A stretch of 64,000 bases of DNA from Ailanthus altissimus (taxonomy: Eukaryota > Streptophyta > Magnoliopsida > Sapindales > Simaroubaceae). The position numbers were made by a program, and so were the translations under genes. The number at the start of each line of letters is the position of its first letter. Position 1 is the first letter of the stretch. Of this stretch, positions 50,189 to 60,942 are shown piece after piece. Below the pieces are notes generated by a model, which was not told the origin of the DNA, did not search any database, and worked only from the letters and a program-made list of their open reading frames with translations. The DNA is taken from assembly GCA_946807835.1 (NCBI GenBank), contig OX327712.1, positions 17,068,001 to 17,132,000 on the forward strand, in the 5' to 3' direction.

Positions 50189-50885
50189 TATTTGTATATA
50201 TTTACATAACAGCTTGGCATGCAAAACAAGTTCCCTTCCCCGTTTGCCACCATCTCTAAAATCGATCCTATCTTATATCTAAATGGCATCAAATGACATA
50301 AAACATTTAAGAAAATGTCAAAAGTTTAAAGGACCAAAAAAAAAAAGGAAAAGTCAAAAAACGACTTCGTTTTTTTTTTTTGTAAGGAGTAAAATATGGC
50401 TATTTCTTTTTTTTATTTTTTTTAAAAGTTCAAGAAACGACTATTATTATTATTATTATCGTTTATTAGATTGGTATAGAAAGAAATTTTGTTCATTTAT
50501 TAGGCGCAATTAAAATTTAAAAAAAACGATAAGATGTAAAATTAGAGAGTTTATACTTTACATTACGATACTATGTCAATCCTGTAAAAAATAATTAAGT
50601 TTTAATTATTCTACAGTGCTAAAAAGTTTTTAATGATATTAATAATTAAATTATTTTATATTTATTTGATTTAATTTTTTAATTTGATCTAATAATTTAA
50701 ATTAATTTTAATATTATATTATAACAGTAATCCCAGTATGATAAAATGACTCCTACTATATATATTTACGTTGAAATAATATTTTATAAGAAATTGAGTG
50801 AAATACCTCATATTAATTGATAAAAAAAAATATTTGAAGTTTATAAGTACAAGCGATCTTGTATATAATAATTTAGTCTTTTAAA
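50189..50885. other. AT-rich spacer, no gene seen
   Basis: A 76-codon frame at 50283-50513 is Lys/Phe/Tyr-rich from A, T and TAT runs and is not credible. Confidence 0.4.
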
Positions 50886-50902
50886 TTGAACAATTGTATC
50901 TT
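50886..50902. repeat. 17-bp target duplication of the SINE (left)
   Basis: ttgaacaattgtatctt, repeated exactly at 51023-51039. Confidence 0.8.
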
Positions 50903-51022
50903 TTTTTTTTTTTTGAAGAGAGAAATTACAACATATATATTTTTATTTTCGCACTACTTGAAGAGAAGGGGGATCGAACCCAAGTGGAGATGTGAGACTT
51001 TGGGGGACTCAGCCCCATGCTC
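50903..51022 (-). mobile_element. tRNA-derived SINE fragment (about 120 bp)
   Basis: On the minus strand it runs from gagcatggggctgagtcccc to a poly(A) tail (the T run at 50903-50914). It contains a perfect RNA polymerase III B box, GGTTCGATCC (50971-50980, reverse). Exact 17-bp target duplications on both sides show LINE-type priming. No A box is visible, so the copy is probably 5'-truncated. It is not a tRNA gene, as no cloverleaf can be formed. Confidence 0.75.
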
Positions 51023-51039
51023 TTGAACAATTGTATCTT

Positions 51040-51505
51040 AAACACTAGCTTTTATCAAATGGCATTAGAGCCAAAACATGTAATATTTAAATGGCAGCAC
51101 ATTTTGACTCTTGTGGATTCAGTGATGACATTAATAATTTTCGATGACCTTTATTAAAGAAACCAATGCCAATAAAAATAAATGATGATGATAAAATATA
51201 AAAATATAATATTTTTAGTAGGTTAATTTATAGTTACATTGAGGAGTGTTTAAAATTCAATTAAATTTATTGAATTTTATCAATTTAATATAAATTTATC
51301 TGCTTCTAATTAAATTTGATAAATTAATAGATTAAGTTTAATTAAAGTTTTTAAAATTTTACATTTTTATGGATCGACTGCAAATTTGTTCTTTGCAAAT
51401 TCGATATAATTCAGAAAATAAATTTTAAAAATAAATATATTTTCTAATAACTCAATTTACTTTTTTTGAAATCAAGCTATAAAGGAGATACTTTAAAGCT
51501 AAAGT

Positions 51506-51540
<35 letters not shown>

Positions 51541-51729
51541 GTGTGTGTGTGTATATACACAACACACACACAAGAAATCCGACTACAAACTATGGAAATA
51601 AATTACAGAAAAGAAATCCAACTTTATCTTAATTCTGCTTTTTTCAAAAACGGAATGAGGAGGAGAAATGATTTTAACTTCACTTTTACTTTCTTTGTTC
51701 CTAAGAATCTCATGAAAGTAAGCTCCATC
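51040..51729. other. AT-rich stretch with copia-like trace and microsatellite
   Basis: atggcattagagcc near 51058 resembles a decayed copia primer site. 51236-51440 holds part of the dispersed repeat seen at 36.2 and 63.2 kb. 51505-51565 is a compound (AT)n(GT)n(AC)n microsatellite. Confidence 0.4.
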
Positions 51730-52415
51730 ATTTGCTTCAGTAGTTGCTATTTGTCATGGTTATTGTATTTGTCCCTTTATTCCAAGTGCCAAAGCACATG
51801 GAAGAAGTGCCCCAAAAAAAAGATGGATATACATTAGATTTATGTATATATATTCTTGGAGCCATCTTATAATTTTCATCTCTAAAATTGACCAGCATTT
51901 ATTATATTTTAAAGCATCGAATGAATAACTTTTAGCAGAGAAGACACATCATTAAAAGTTTCTATAGCCTTAAAAAATAAAAGAAAGTTTCTATAGAATT
52001 AGTTGGGAATAATAAATAAGAGAAAAGGTTGATTTAGAGGTTTAGCATTCAGTGGTTGATATATGAACACAACAGCGCAAGGGGCTTTGCCGTTTTCAGT
52101 AGCATCCTCCACCACTAGTTTCCTCGAAGTCCAAAAGATACTTCTATTGGCTTTTAATTTGCATCTTGGCTTGCCTTCTTATGATCTCATCTCTTTCACA
52201 TATTTTTCTGCCTAACTTTTTCTCTGGGTCAAATTTTCCCCGTGCCCTATCTGTCTAGGAATCTTTATGGAATGAGATAAAAATAATGATTTTGTTGCAC
52301 ATGTGATAGTTTTAGAAACTCTGGGTAGTTAAGAAGATAGTCATTGCACATTAAGACTAATTTAAATTAAATTAGTTGGTAGATGAAGACTTAACTACAA
52401 TAATTTAGTCTAGCA
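51730..52415. repeat. Duplicated segment, copy 2 (partner 43290-43870)
   Basis: Same order of blocks as copy 1, diverged by substitutions and small indels: gcagagaagacacatcatta, ttgggaataataaataag, cctccaccactagtttcctc, gcttgccttcttatgatctc, attagttggtagatgaagac. On the minus strand YLLDFEETSGG is conserved, then the reading differs. Confidence 0.65.
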
Positions 52416-52439
52416 TTGGAGTGTTTGCGAAGGCTGGCT

Positions 52440-52976
52440 GTTCCGGAGCTGGAGAGATGGGCTGTTTTGGTACGGAGAATTTGATTTCGGTGAAATTGTT
52501 TTGTGCACAATTTGGTCTTGCTGAATGCAGAGGATGTGATGGAACGCGCTACTTCATACATTAAATACTTTTACGCTAATAATGTTGTCGCCCCTTCTTC
52601 TACCACACGGTTGTATGTTTCATGGAGGCTGCCAGCTTGTAATACTCGTAAAATCAATACCGATACGGCCTGTGATCATGGAAAGGAATTGTTGGCCTTA
52701 GTTTTGTCATTTACAACCATCTCGGTTATGTTCAGGCTTCTTTGGCTAATAACCTTAATTCTTTCATGTTTGTGGATGTTGCAGAAGCCTTGGTGGCTTT
52801 CTGGGTTTACAGTTGGCACACCAACTTAATTTATCACAAATTGAACTTGAACTTGAACTTGATTGTATGAATATTGTGAGTGTTGTGAAGTCCACCGAGT
52901 CATTATTTCTTGAGCTGGGATTGTTAGTTCAGAATGTTAGTGAGTTTTTACAGTCCTTTTTTTATTGTGAGAAAGT
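52440..52976 (+). pseudogene. RNase H-like (RVT_3) remnant
   Basis: Read over two frames: LNAEDVMERATSYIKYF, then SWRLPACNTRKINTDTACDHG, then after a frameshift SFMFVDVAEALVA, LAHQLNLSQIELELELDC and MNIVSVVKSTESLFLELG. This is the RNase H-like domain found in plant LINE ends and related reverse-transcriptase-derived genes. It has no start and is cut off where the copia LTR begins at 52977. Confidence 0.65.
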
Positions 52977-53701
52977 TAATTAAAAATTATTGAGATATGA
53001 TTTGTAAAGCAAGTTAAGTGTGTTGAAAACACGAAGATTAGAAACGGAAGCGAAAAGAGGATGAAAAATGCAATGGTAATGCCTAGGCATAGGCATCGCA
53101 ATGCCAGATGATGGGCTCTGCAGTGCCTTAGACAGCACCTGAGCTTCGTTGCGCCAAGTACCCAGAGCCATGGTGTCTAGCGCGATGGTCCAGCGCCGCG
53201 GTGCTAGAGAGTGGGCACCGTGGCGACCGGTACAGAAAAAAGGCTTTTTCATTTTGTTGAGTTTCCTACTTGCTCTAGATCTCCCTAAAACGACTCCCAC
53301 GTGTTTAGGGTTAACCTAGGTCGTCCTAAATAAAGGCCATCAATTGACTTGTAAACACATCTTAGTGATCAACACAAGTATCTTTGTGATATCTAAGTGT
53401 TCTTTGTTATTCTTAGTGAGAGAAACCGCTTGTTTATAAGAGAGAGTGAGTTCTTTATGAGTCCTTCTTATAAAAGGCATACTTTGTGAGTGCCTTAAGA
53501 TTCAATAATAAAAGAGTGTGATCTTGATCCGCCATAGACTTAAGCAAGTTGTCGAACCACGTAAATTCTCTGTATTGTTCTTCTACCTTCTCTCTCTAGA
53601 TTTCTTAATTGCTTGTTTTTGTATTATATTACTTAGGATATTTGCTTGTGTGATTGCTTCCGTTTCAACAAACTAGTATTAGAGTAAAGTTTTAAGCAAA
53701 C

Positions 53702-54223
53702 ATGGTTAGACCCAAGTATGAGACAGAGAAATTTAATAATACGAATGACTTCAATCTGTGAAAGATGAAAATGAAGGCATTGTTGGTGCGCCAATAATTA
53801 GGCTCGGCATTAAAAGAGGCTACAGCTCCATCTAGTGAAGATGAGAAAATACAAGAGTCATCTAAGGCTGAAGCGGAAAGAATAAACATTCAAGAAAGAG
53901 CTCATAATACAATTGTTTTGTTATTGAGCGATGAAATACTGAGGGAAGTAGCAAGGGTGACGACGACGATTGGTCTGTAGAAGAAACTTAACTCTTTTTA
54001 TATGCGAAAATCAATGGCCAACAGATTACATATAAAGAAGAAGTTGTATCAGTTGTCTATATCAAAGGAGACGCCGATGAAAGATTATATAAATGCTTTC
54101 AACAAGATCATTCTTGATCTTGAGTCTATCGACATCAAGATGAAAGATGAAGATACGGTGATTATCCTACTGAGTCCACTTCCCAAGAGTTATGAAAGAA
54201 CTATAAGAGACAGCCAATGTTGA
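53702..54223 (+). pseudogene. copia gag relic
   Basis: It starts MVRPKYETEKFNNTNDF and continues with internal stops through VLLLSDEILREVA, then RLHIKKKLYQLSISKETPM, YINAFNKIILDLESIDI and LLSPLPKSYE. This is the UBN2-type Gag domain of Ty1/copia elements. Zinc knuckle, integrase, RT and RNase H are all missing before the 3' LTR. Confidence 0.75.
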
Positions 54224-54239
54224 TGGAGATAGGAACTGT

Positions 54240-54698
54240 CTGTAAGAGGAAGAGCTACCTTAAATGTTGCAGCAAAGTGATTCTTTACTGCTCTTAACAT
54301 TATTATTGATATTCTTATAATAGATTATAAAGTGAAAATATTTAAAATTGATAATATTAATTTTTTGTAGTAAATGTTATTGTAATAGATTATAAATTTA
54401 ATATATGATTAATTTTTTTGTTAATTATTTATTAAAAAATTTTTACAATATATAAATAAATAATTTTTATACATTCAAAATATTTTTTAAAATAAAACCC
54501 ATCTAGTCAACTTTCGTTGACGTTTTTGAATTGTTTATGGTGAATTATCGGTGATCTCTTTTACGACGGCGATGCTTTTGCCGTCGTAAAACTTTATGTC
54601 AGCAAAATTTTTTTTTTGGCAATGATGCAATACAAATTCAAATTATAAACATTAAGAAAATTTTAAATACAAATATAAATTATATCTTGTGAGATTAT
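54240..54698. other. AT-rich filler with a GC-rich perfect hairpin
   Basis: Between the gag relic and the 3' LTR. ttttacgacggc (54559-54570) pairs exactly with gccgtcgtaaaa (54580-54591) across a 9-base loop. Such 'acgacggc' inverted words occur in subterminal regions of plant CACTA elements, so a CACTA fragment may have landed here. Confidence 0.4.
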
Positions 54699-55400
54699 TG
54701 ATTGAAAATCATCGGAATATGATTTGGAGATCAAGCCAAGTGCGTAGAGTGCGCACGGATCAAAGACGAATGTGAAAGGAGGCGAAAAACGAAGAAGGGC
54801 GCACCAGGCGCCAGCGCCGCGGTAACCAAGCGTGGGTGCCAATTCCAGAACCTGAGCACCGCAGCGCTCAACAGAAGCGCGCTAGCGCAGCAGCGATGAG
54901 CGCCCAGCACCGCAGCGTTGGAGACGGGAACAGTATCCCGAAATAAGAAAACTTTTTTATTTCATCTCCCACTCGTTTTAGGACTCCCTAATACGACTCT
55001 CACACGTATAGGGTAAACTTAGGTTGTCCTAAAGCCTATATAAAGACTATCAATTAACTTATAAATACATATTTGTGATCAAGTAAGAGATCTTGGTGAT
55101 CAACAACAATCTTAGTGATAATGTTTATGGTTCTTTGTGAGAGAAAATCTCTAAAGGGTAAGAAAAAGTTTTCTTTGTGATCTTTCTTGTAATATGCATA
55201 CTTTATAGTTGCCTTGTGATTCATAATAAGTGAAGAGTGTAATATTGATCCGCCGTGCACGTAGACAAATTATCGAACCACGTAATTCTTTGTGTGTTTT
55301 TCTTCTACCCCTTTATCTTTTTATTTCTTAATAACTTATTCTGTATCATTATATTATTTGGGTAAATTATTTTACTTCTTTGCGTGCGTCCGCTTCAACA

Positions 55401-55800
55401 CATCTCTTTTCAATTTTCGTGTAATTTCATCCCAATCTTCTACAATTTAAATTATTGTGATATTGTTTTAGAGGCTTTCAAGCTAAAAAAATTCTCACAC
55501 CCATCTATCTTTGCGTTTCTATCGAGGGCTTAACAAATTTAGCTTTTAAAATTAACCAGATATGATAATGAATTTGGATTAAGCTCGACATATGAGTAGC
55601 ATAAATGCAGTAAATATTAGGAAATAATTTTCTTATTATTAATTGGAAATCAATTTTTTAAATTAAATAAAATAAAAATTATTAGACCCTCTTAGTTTAA
55701 CTTAAATATTTTAAATACTTTTTTAATTTTAAAATAACCTAAAAAACTCCGATCTTAATATGGTCCGTTTCTTTTAATAAAATTTTTATTTGATAGCATT
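55401..55800. other. Spacer, no gene seen
   Basis: AT-rich, without recognisable coding or repeat structure. Confidence 0.35.
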
Positions 55801-56640
55801 AAAGTTACAATTTTATCTTTATTTTTTTAAAAAAAAACAGAAAAAATGAAAGAAATCTTCATCTTCATTTTTTTTCTTAAAAAAAAAAAAACCAGATTCT
55901 TTATCTTTTTATTCTTCATTTAAAAATTTAAAAATCAGATTCTTCTCTTCTTTGTCCTCTTCCTTTTTTAAAAAAAATACAAAAAAAAAGTAGATTCTTC
56001 ATTTTTCCAAGAAACAAAATATTTTTTTCTTCCCACTAATACAATTAAAAAAAAAAATCAGATTCTTCATTTTTTCAAAAACATATTTTTTTTTTCTTCC
56101 CATTAAACCAATACCATTAACCAAACTAAATCAATTTATAATTATGAAAATTAAATTTGAAGATTCTTCAATTCTTTTTTTCCTTTTAGTTTCTTACTTG
56201 GGTTCTGACACTAAAAAATTAACACCCAATATCATCTAATTATCAAAATTATAAAAAAAAAAAAAAAAACAACCCACGTATATATACCAAAACAAATTAT
56301 GTATTTTCTCTATTGTTTTCCAATTTTTAACAATTTATTATTATAGAGAGAGAAATGATAATGGCTGAAGTTTACAAAGCAGAAAAAGAAAGAGAAAAAA
56401 ATAAAAAGCCCCAAATTTTAACAAGAAGCAGAAAATAGATTTTCGGTTAGATGGGTTTTTATATCAGAAGAAGAAGAAGAAAGAAGATGATTATTTTATT
56501 AGAAGAAGAAGAAGTAAAAAGGATATAGGTTTTTGGTTAAACGGACTTTTAATTAGAAGAAGAAAAAGATGGGTTTTTAATTAGAAGAAGAAGAAATGGC
56601 AGATATGGCCTTTTTTTTTTTTCCATAAAAAGGTAAAGAA
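55800..56640. repeat. Low-complexity pyrimidine-rich then purine-rich repeat block
   Basis: The left half repeats cagattcttcattttt and tttttcttccca units (about 55850-56100). The right half repeats aattagaagaagaagaa with gatgggtttttaa units (about 56450-56610). The two halves are roughly complementary in base content, so they could fold back. No coding capacity. Confidence 0.55.
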
Positions 56641-58560
56641 ACAGGAGTAAAATTATTGTATAATTATTAACGCAAGTGCACACTATTATAAATAAATAAT
56701 ATAATATTTAAGAATAAATATTGTACCCAGACTTAATACATATTTTCAACCAAATATTAAAATTAAATCTCTTTATCTTAATCCAAAAAACTCATATTCA
56801 AGTGAAATTAAAATAATACTAAATTATGAATGTAATTAAACTAAATTTATTATCACTTGAGAAATTATGGTATTAACAATATAAAGAAAACCTACATTAT
56901 AATTATTTTTTAATATATTTTTCTAAAGATACTATTTTTTAATATTTAATCTCTTAATTTTATTGTTGGTCAAGACACTAATTTTTCACTAATCTCCTAA
57001 TAGTCAAGTGAATATATTTTAATTTACTAACTATTTATATTATTATGATTATCTGATAAAATTAAAATTCATTAAGTTTAAATTCTTTTAACCATATATG
57101 TCATTTAAGTATATTCTTATCTTATATCAAAACTTGCAGATACTACTTTAGAATTATGCATCAAATTATTTTAAGTTAAATATAATTATACATTTTTTAA
57201 ATTTATCATTATATTCCTAAATCATTCAATAACTGGCCAAGAATATTAAAAATATAAGAACAAATAATTTGAATAATAAAATTGAGTTTATAAAATATTA
57301 AAGAATATAATAAATAAAGTCGCATATTAAATTTAAGTTATAACCACACACACAAAAATTTAGTTCAAAAATACAAGAGAGCAAAAGTTAAAAAGAAATA
57401 AAAATATGATACAACCAAAAAGCAAACAATAATTGATGATTTCATTTTTTTCTTGCAATTAGTTGATCTCCACAATAATCCTATCTCTTTAAAAGTATGA
57501 AAATTTCTCTTTATGTTGCTCTAAAATTTGCTAATATTATTATAAAAAAATTATAAGTCGTGAATGAACGAAAGGTTGAGACAAGTGACTTTTTTGTATA
57601 GAAGTTTTGGAGTTTTGAAGTTGTATTACAAATAAGAAAATGAATCACATTAATGTTGGGATGTTATTTTTTCAACGTTAGATGTTAGCTCAAAAAAATT
57701 TCATCGTTGTATCGATTTTCACTCAACTTTAGAGCGTTGAGCCTTTAAAATTAAAGATTGTGATTAGTCACTTGAGGTGATAGTTTGCTAATATTAAAGT
57801 CTTAAAAATTTTGAAATTTTTAATGTAGCATTCTTTATGTATTGTTGGAGTACTTTTAAACTTACGAATACTAGAGCGTTCGTCTTTTATTGTTGCAATG
57901 TTTATCCTAAAATTTTCAGATTTTACAATTAAATCTTGTTTGACTTTAATTTTTACAATTTTATTTTAAATTATTTACTTTTATCTTTTAATTCTTCATT
58001 CTTAAAAATTAACATCAAGCATATAAATAACTTTTCATTCATTTAAAAATAAATAATTATTAAATAAATTGGGAACAAAAGGATATATCTATTATGCACT
58101 TATTAAAAATCGTAATTTTATGCTGCTAAATAAGGATTTTATCAAAAGAAATACACCATGCTAACGAATGAGATCTTTTAAACTATTTTAAAATTAAAAA
58201 AATAGTTAAAGATACTTGAATTAAATTAAAAAAAATACAACAGTTCTTTTTCCTTAAATATATCGCCAAAAAAAAAAAAAAAAGAGGAACATGGGTTCAA
58301 ACACTTCTTAGTCCTAGGTCAAACAGGAAAAATACAAAATAACAAAAGTAGGCAAAAAAGAAAAAGTCGAAACAAAACAAAACAAAAACAATCTGATCCA
58401 AGTTTCAATCAGGTACATTAAATACATTTTAACTCGGGGCTATTTCCCCTTGCTAAGAATCTGCCACGTCATATCTACGGTTTGACCAACGAGGACTCCT
58501 CTCAAAATTAGAAACTTAAATGTAAAACAATTTACACAGGATTCTGTCTCCTCTCGTTTA
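56641..58560. other. AT-rich spacer upstream of the EF-hand gene
   Basis: No gene is visible. The last part, 58400-58736, is less AT-rich and is the likely promoter and 5' UTR of the EF-hand gene. It includes gccacgtcat near 58470 and tttgacc near 58483, common plant ABRE-like and W-box-like words. Confidence 0.4.
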
Positions 58561-58736
58561 CGCTGCTTGTGCCTGCGGCCTGCCTTTGAAAATTGAAGCT
58601 ACGACAAGCGTCAAGTTTAAATCCCCTAGATCCATGTACTAAAATATCTAATCATTATCGTCTTCCTTTTCATTGCAGAACATTAACCGTCCTTAACGGC
58701 AGCGTTTACACTTCTATTGAGAATCAGGTCAACTCC

Positions 58737-60272
58737 ATGGGACAGGTTTTAGACAAACTCAACGGTACCATTTTCTACTTCTACATTTGAAGATTAAGAC
58801 GTTTTCACTCTTGTTTCTATGATTCGATTGATTATCTGATGATGATTATGGTCATCTTAATTTCGCTTCTGTGAGTTGTTAAGGGACTAAAAATTAATGA
58901 CTCTTTTGATTTTAATTCTATGATTATCTTTTACTGCCGTTGCTGTTTAGGGTTATTAAAAATGGGTTTTTGAAAAAGCCCATGTGTGTATTTGATAGTT
59001 TAACATTATATATTGTGTGCAGGTAAGCAATGGAGGCAAAAACAAATAAGGTTGATAACAGATAGGGTGTATGATCGCATCAAAAATCGCTCCGGAAGTG
59101 CTAATTTGACTTTTGAAGATCTGTACATTTCTGTCCTGCTTGTGTACAAGTGAGAAGCTTTTTCTCATTATTGATTTACCATTATAATCAATCAATTTCA
59201 CTAATAATAATAATATAACATTCATGTTGTAGTGATATTAATAAGCGTCTGCCTGGTCCTCATTTTGATCCACCCCCAAAAGAACAAGTCAGAGCTATGA
59301 TGCAGGTATTCTTTACTATTTTATCAATAATGAAATGCCAGGCAGTGTGGAGTTGAACTATCTGATCTATCGATATCAGTCAAAATTATGTGGGAAACTT
59401 ATATTAAGCTTAACGTGAAGAAATCAAAGAAGCTGTTGTAAGAGTTGTTTTTCTCATTTTTGCATAATACATGAGACAACATAACTTGGCAGTGATGTGA
59501 GCAATGTTGCTCGGTAGATTATTCTCATATATATATGCAGAAATCATTTATTGAACAACCTTGCCCACCATGTGGTAAGAAACTAGACACACGACGCAAC
59601 ACTGCAATGCTTATTGAATGGTAGTTCTGAGTTTGGAATTACAAAGTTGACTTTAAGATTTGTAGCCATTAAATTGAATTCTCTATCTTCCATTGAGCTG
59701 TCTGCATTTAGAGGACATTGACACGATCTGCTCTTTTGCTCAAGTCATGCAAACTGCCATATTTTTTTTTCCCTAATGAGCATGGCTACTTTTGTGCTAG
59801 CCATTTGTGTTGTTCTTGCTGAGTTTTGTTATCATGCGGTGTCATGGTCACCTGTATTGATGCTTTGCCATCCTGTACATGGAGGTCTCCCATGACATAT
59901 ACCTTGACAAAAACCCCATGGCTTGGTACTTGAGAGTCTATGTACTTGTTTAGTTCTTAAAATTCATGAATAAAATGCTAATTTTGTTGTCTATGCTATA
60001 TGCAGGAATGCGATTTGAACCTTGATGGAGAACTCAACCATGAAGAATTTGTAAAGTTCATTCAGAAGCTAACATCCGACACCTTTTTCATGGTTAGTCA
60101 GGGACTGATCATCACTTTGGTAGTAGCACCAACTATAGCGGTGGCAACAAAGAGGACGACTGAGGGCGTCCCAGGTGTAGGGAAGGTGGTCCAAAAGTTA
60201 CCTAATTCGATATATGCATCGCTTGTAACCCTTGCAGTCGTGTGGTTCCAAAGCTCAGGCCAGCAGTTTTAG
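58737..60272 (+). CDS. EF-hand protein with hydrophobic C-terminus, 164 aa, four exons
   Basis: Exons 58737-58764, 59023-59149, 59233-59305 and 60006-60272. All introns are GT-AG and the phases join cleanly. Residues 79-90 (DLNLDGELNHEE) form a canonical Ca-binding EF-hand loop (D1, N3, D5, E7, N9, E12). The preceding LTFEDLYISVLLVYNDIN (38-55) looks like a degenerate first hand. Two hydrophobic segments (about 104-122 and 144-157) suggest membrane attachment. The MGQVLDKLNG start matches a conserved, uncharacterised plant family; Gly2 might be acylated, but Asp6 is not ideal for N-myristoylation. An in-frame upstream ATG (58593) would add 48 residues and is less likely. Role unknown; perhaps a Ca-responsive membrane protein. 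Its 3' end faces the microprotein gene about 670 bp away. Confidence 0.85.
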
Positions 60273-60942
60273 TAGAATGTTCATTTCCTTTTCAGTTGAA
60301 TCAACTCATATGTATACAAGTAACTAGTTATATTTGCTTGTTAAAGGTAGAATAAGTTATGGGAACTTTTTATTAATAATTTGAAACTTTTTAGAGAATA
60401 AAATTGTTATAGCTGCCGTGGTTCACTCTTTATATAGGATATGTTGGCTCTACTAATTGTAGCATCATGTTTTGTCCTTCCCCTATTACCTCTTTTTCTT
60501 ACATATTGCAGGTGGCATGGCCTGATAATGGTTGATTTGCACATGCTTGCGCCATTGTATTATATATATGTATGTAAACTATCATAAGATAGCTATCTGT
60601 CCTGAAAATCCATTATGAATTTGCAGTTAATAATACTGTTAAATTGGAACAAAGGCAACCCTTATAGTGGTACGCCGCCACTGCTATTAAGTTTGATTAA
60701 CATTTCACTGTTCTATAATAAGTAATTCTGCCCGGCAGAATCAATGGAAATGAGAGATTTATTAAAACCACGAGAGAAAGCTCAAGCCTCATCAGTAATC
60801 ATTACATTTGGCTAATTGTGGTTTAGGTTATCTTCCAAAAATTCTAAGAACTTGGAGAAGGCACATCTGGTATCAACGCAAAATTATCCTGGTCACTCCA
60901 GTACAGGGGGGGTCTGGGATGGAAGTCATGAGCCAAGTAGAA
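60273..60942. other. Convergent 3' region between the EF-hand and ASDURF-like genes
   Basis: Contains the 3' UTRs of both genes; AT-rich, with AATAA-type signals (for example near 60395). No further gene seen. Confidence 0.5.

Larger units (their letters stand above)
52977..55400 (+). mobile_element. Internally deleted Ty1/copia element with GC-rich LTRs
   Basis: LTRs at 52977-53670 (694 bp) and 54699-55400 (702 bp), same orientation, both ending ttcaaca. They share gatatgattt/gaatatgattt, cctatataaa-type promoter sequence, tgatccgcc and tcgaaccacgtaa. A decayed primer site (ctagtattagagta) follows the first LTR, then a gag relic. The U3 regions are unusually GC-rich with recurring gcagcg/ccgcgg words. 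No target duplication was found. LTR divergence is substantial, so the insertion is old. Confidence 0.75.

Noticed and set aside
50960..50990. tRNA gene suggested by a perfect B box
   Set aside because: No A box, cloverleaf or anticodon arm; the poly(A) tail and target duplications show a SINE fragment.
51505..51565. Compound AT/GT/AC microsatellite as a regulatory site
   Set aside because: Ordinary simple repeat; nothing ties it to a gene.
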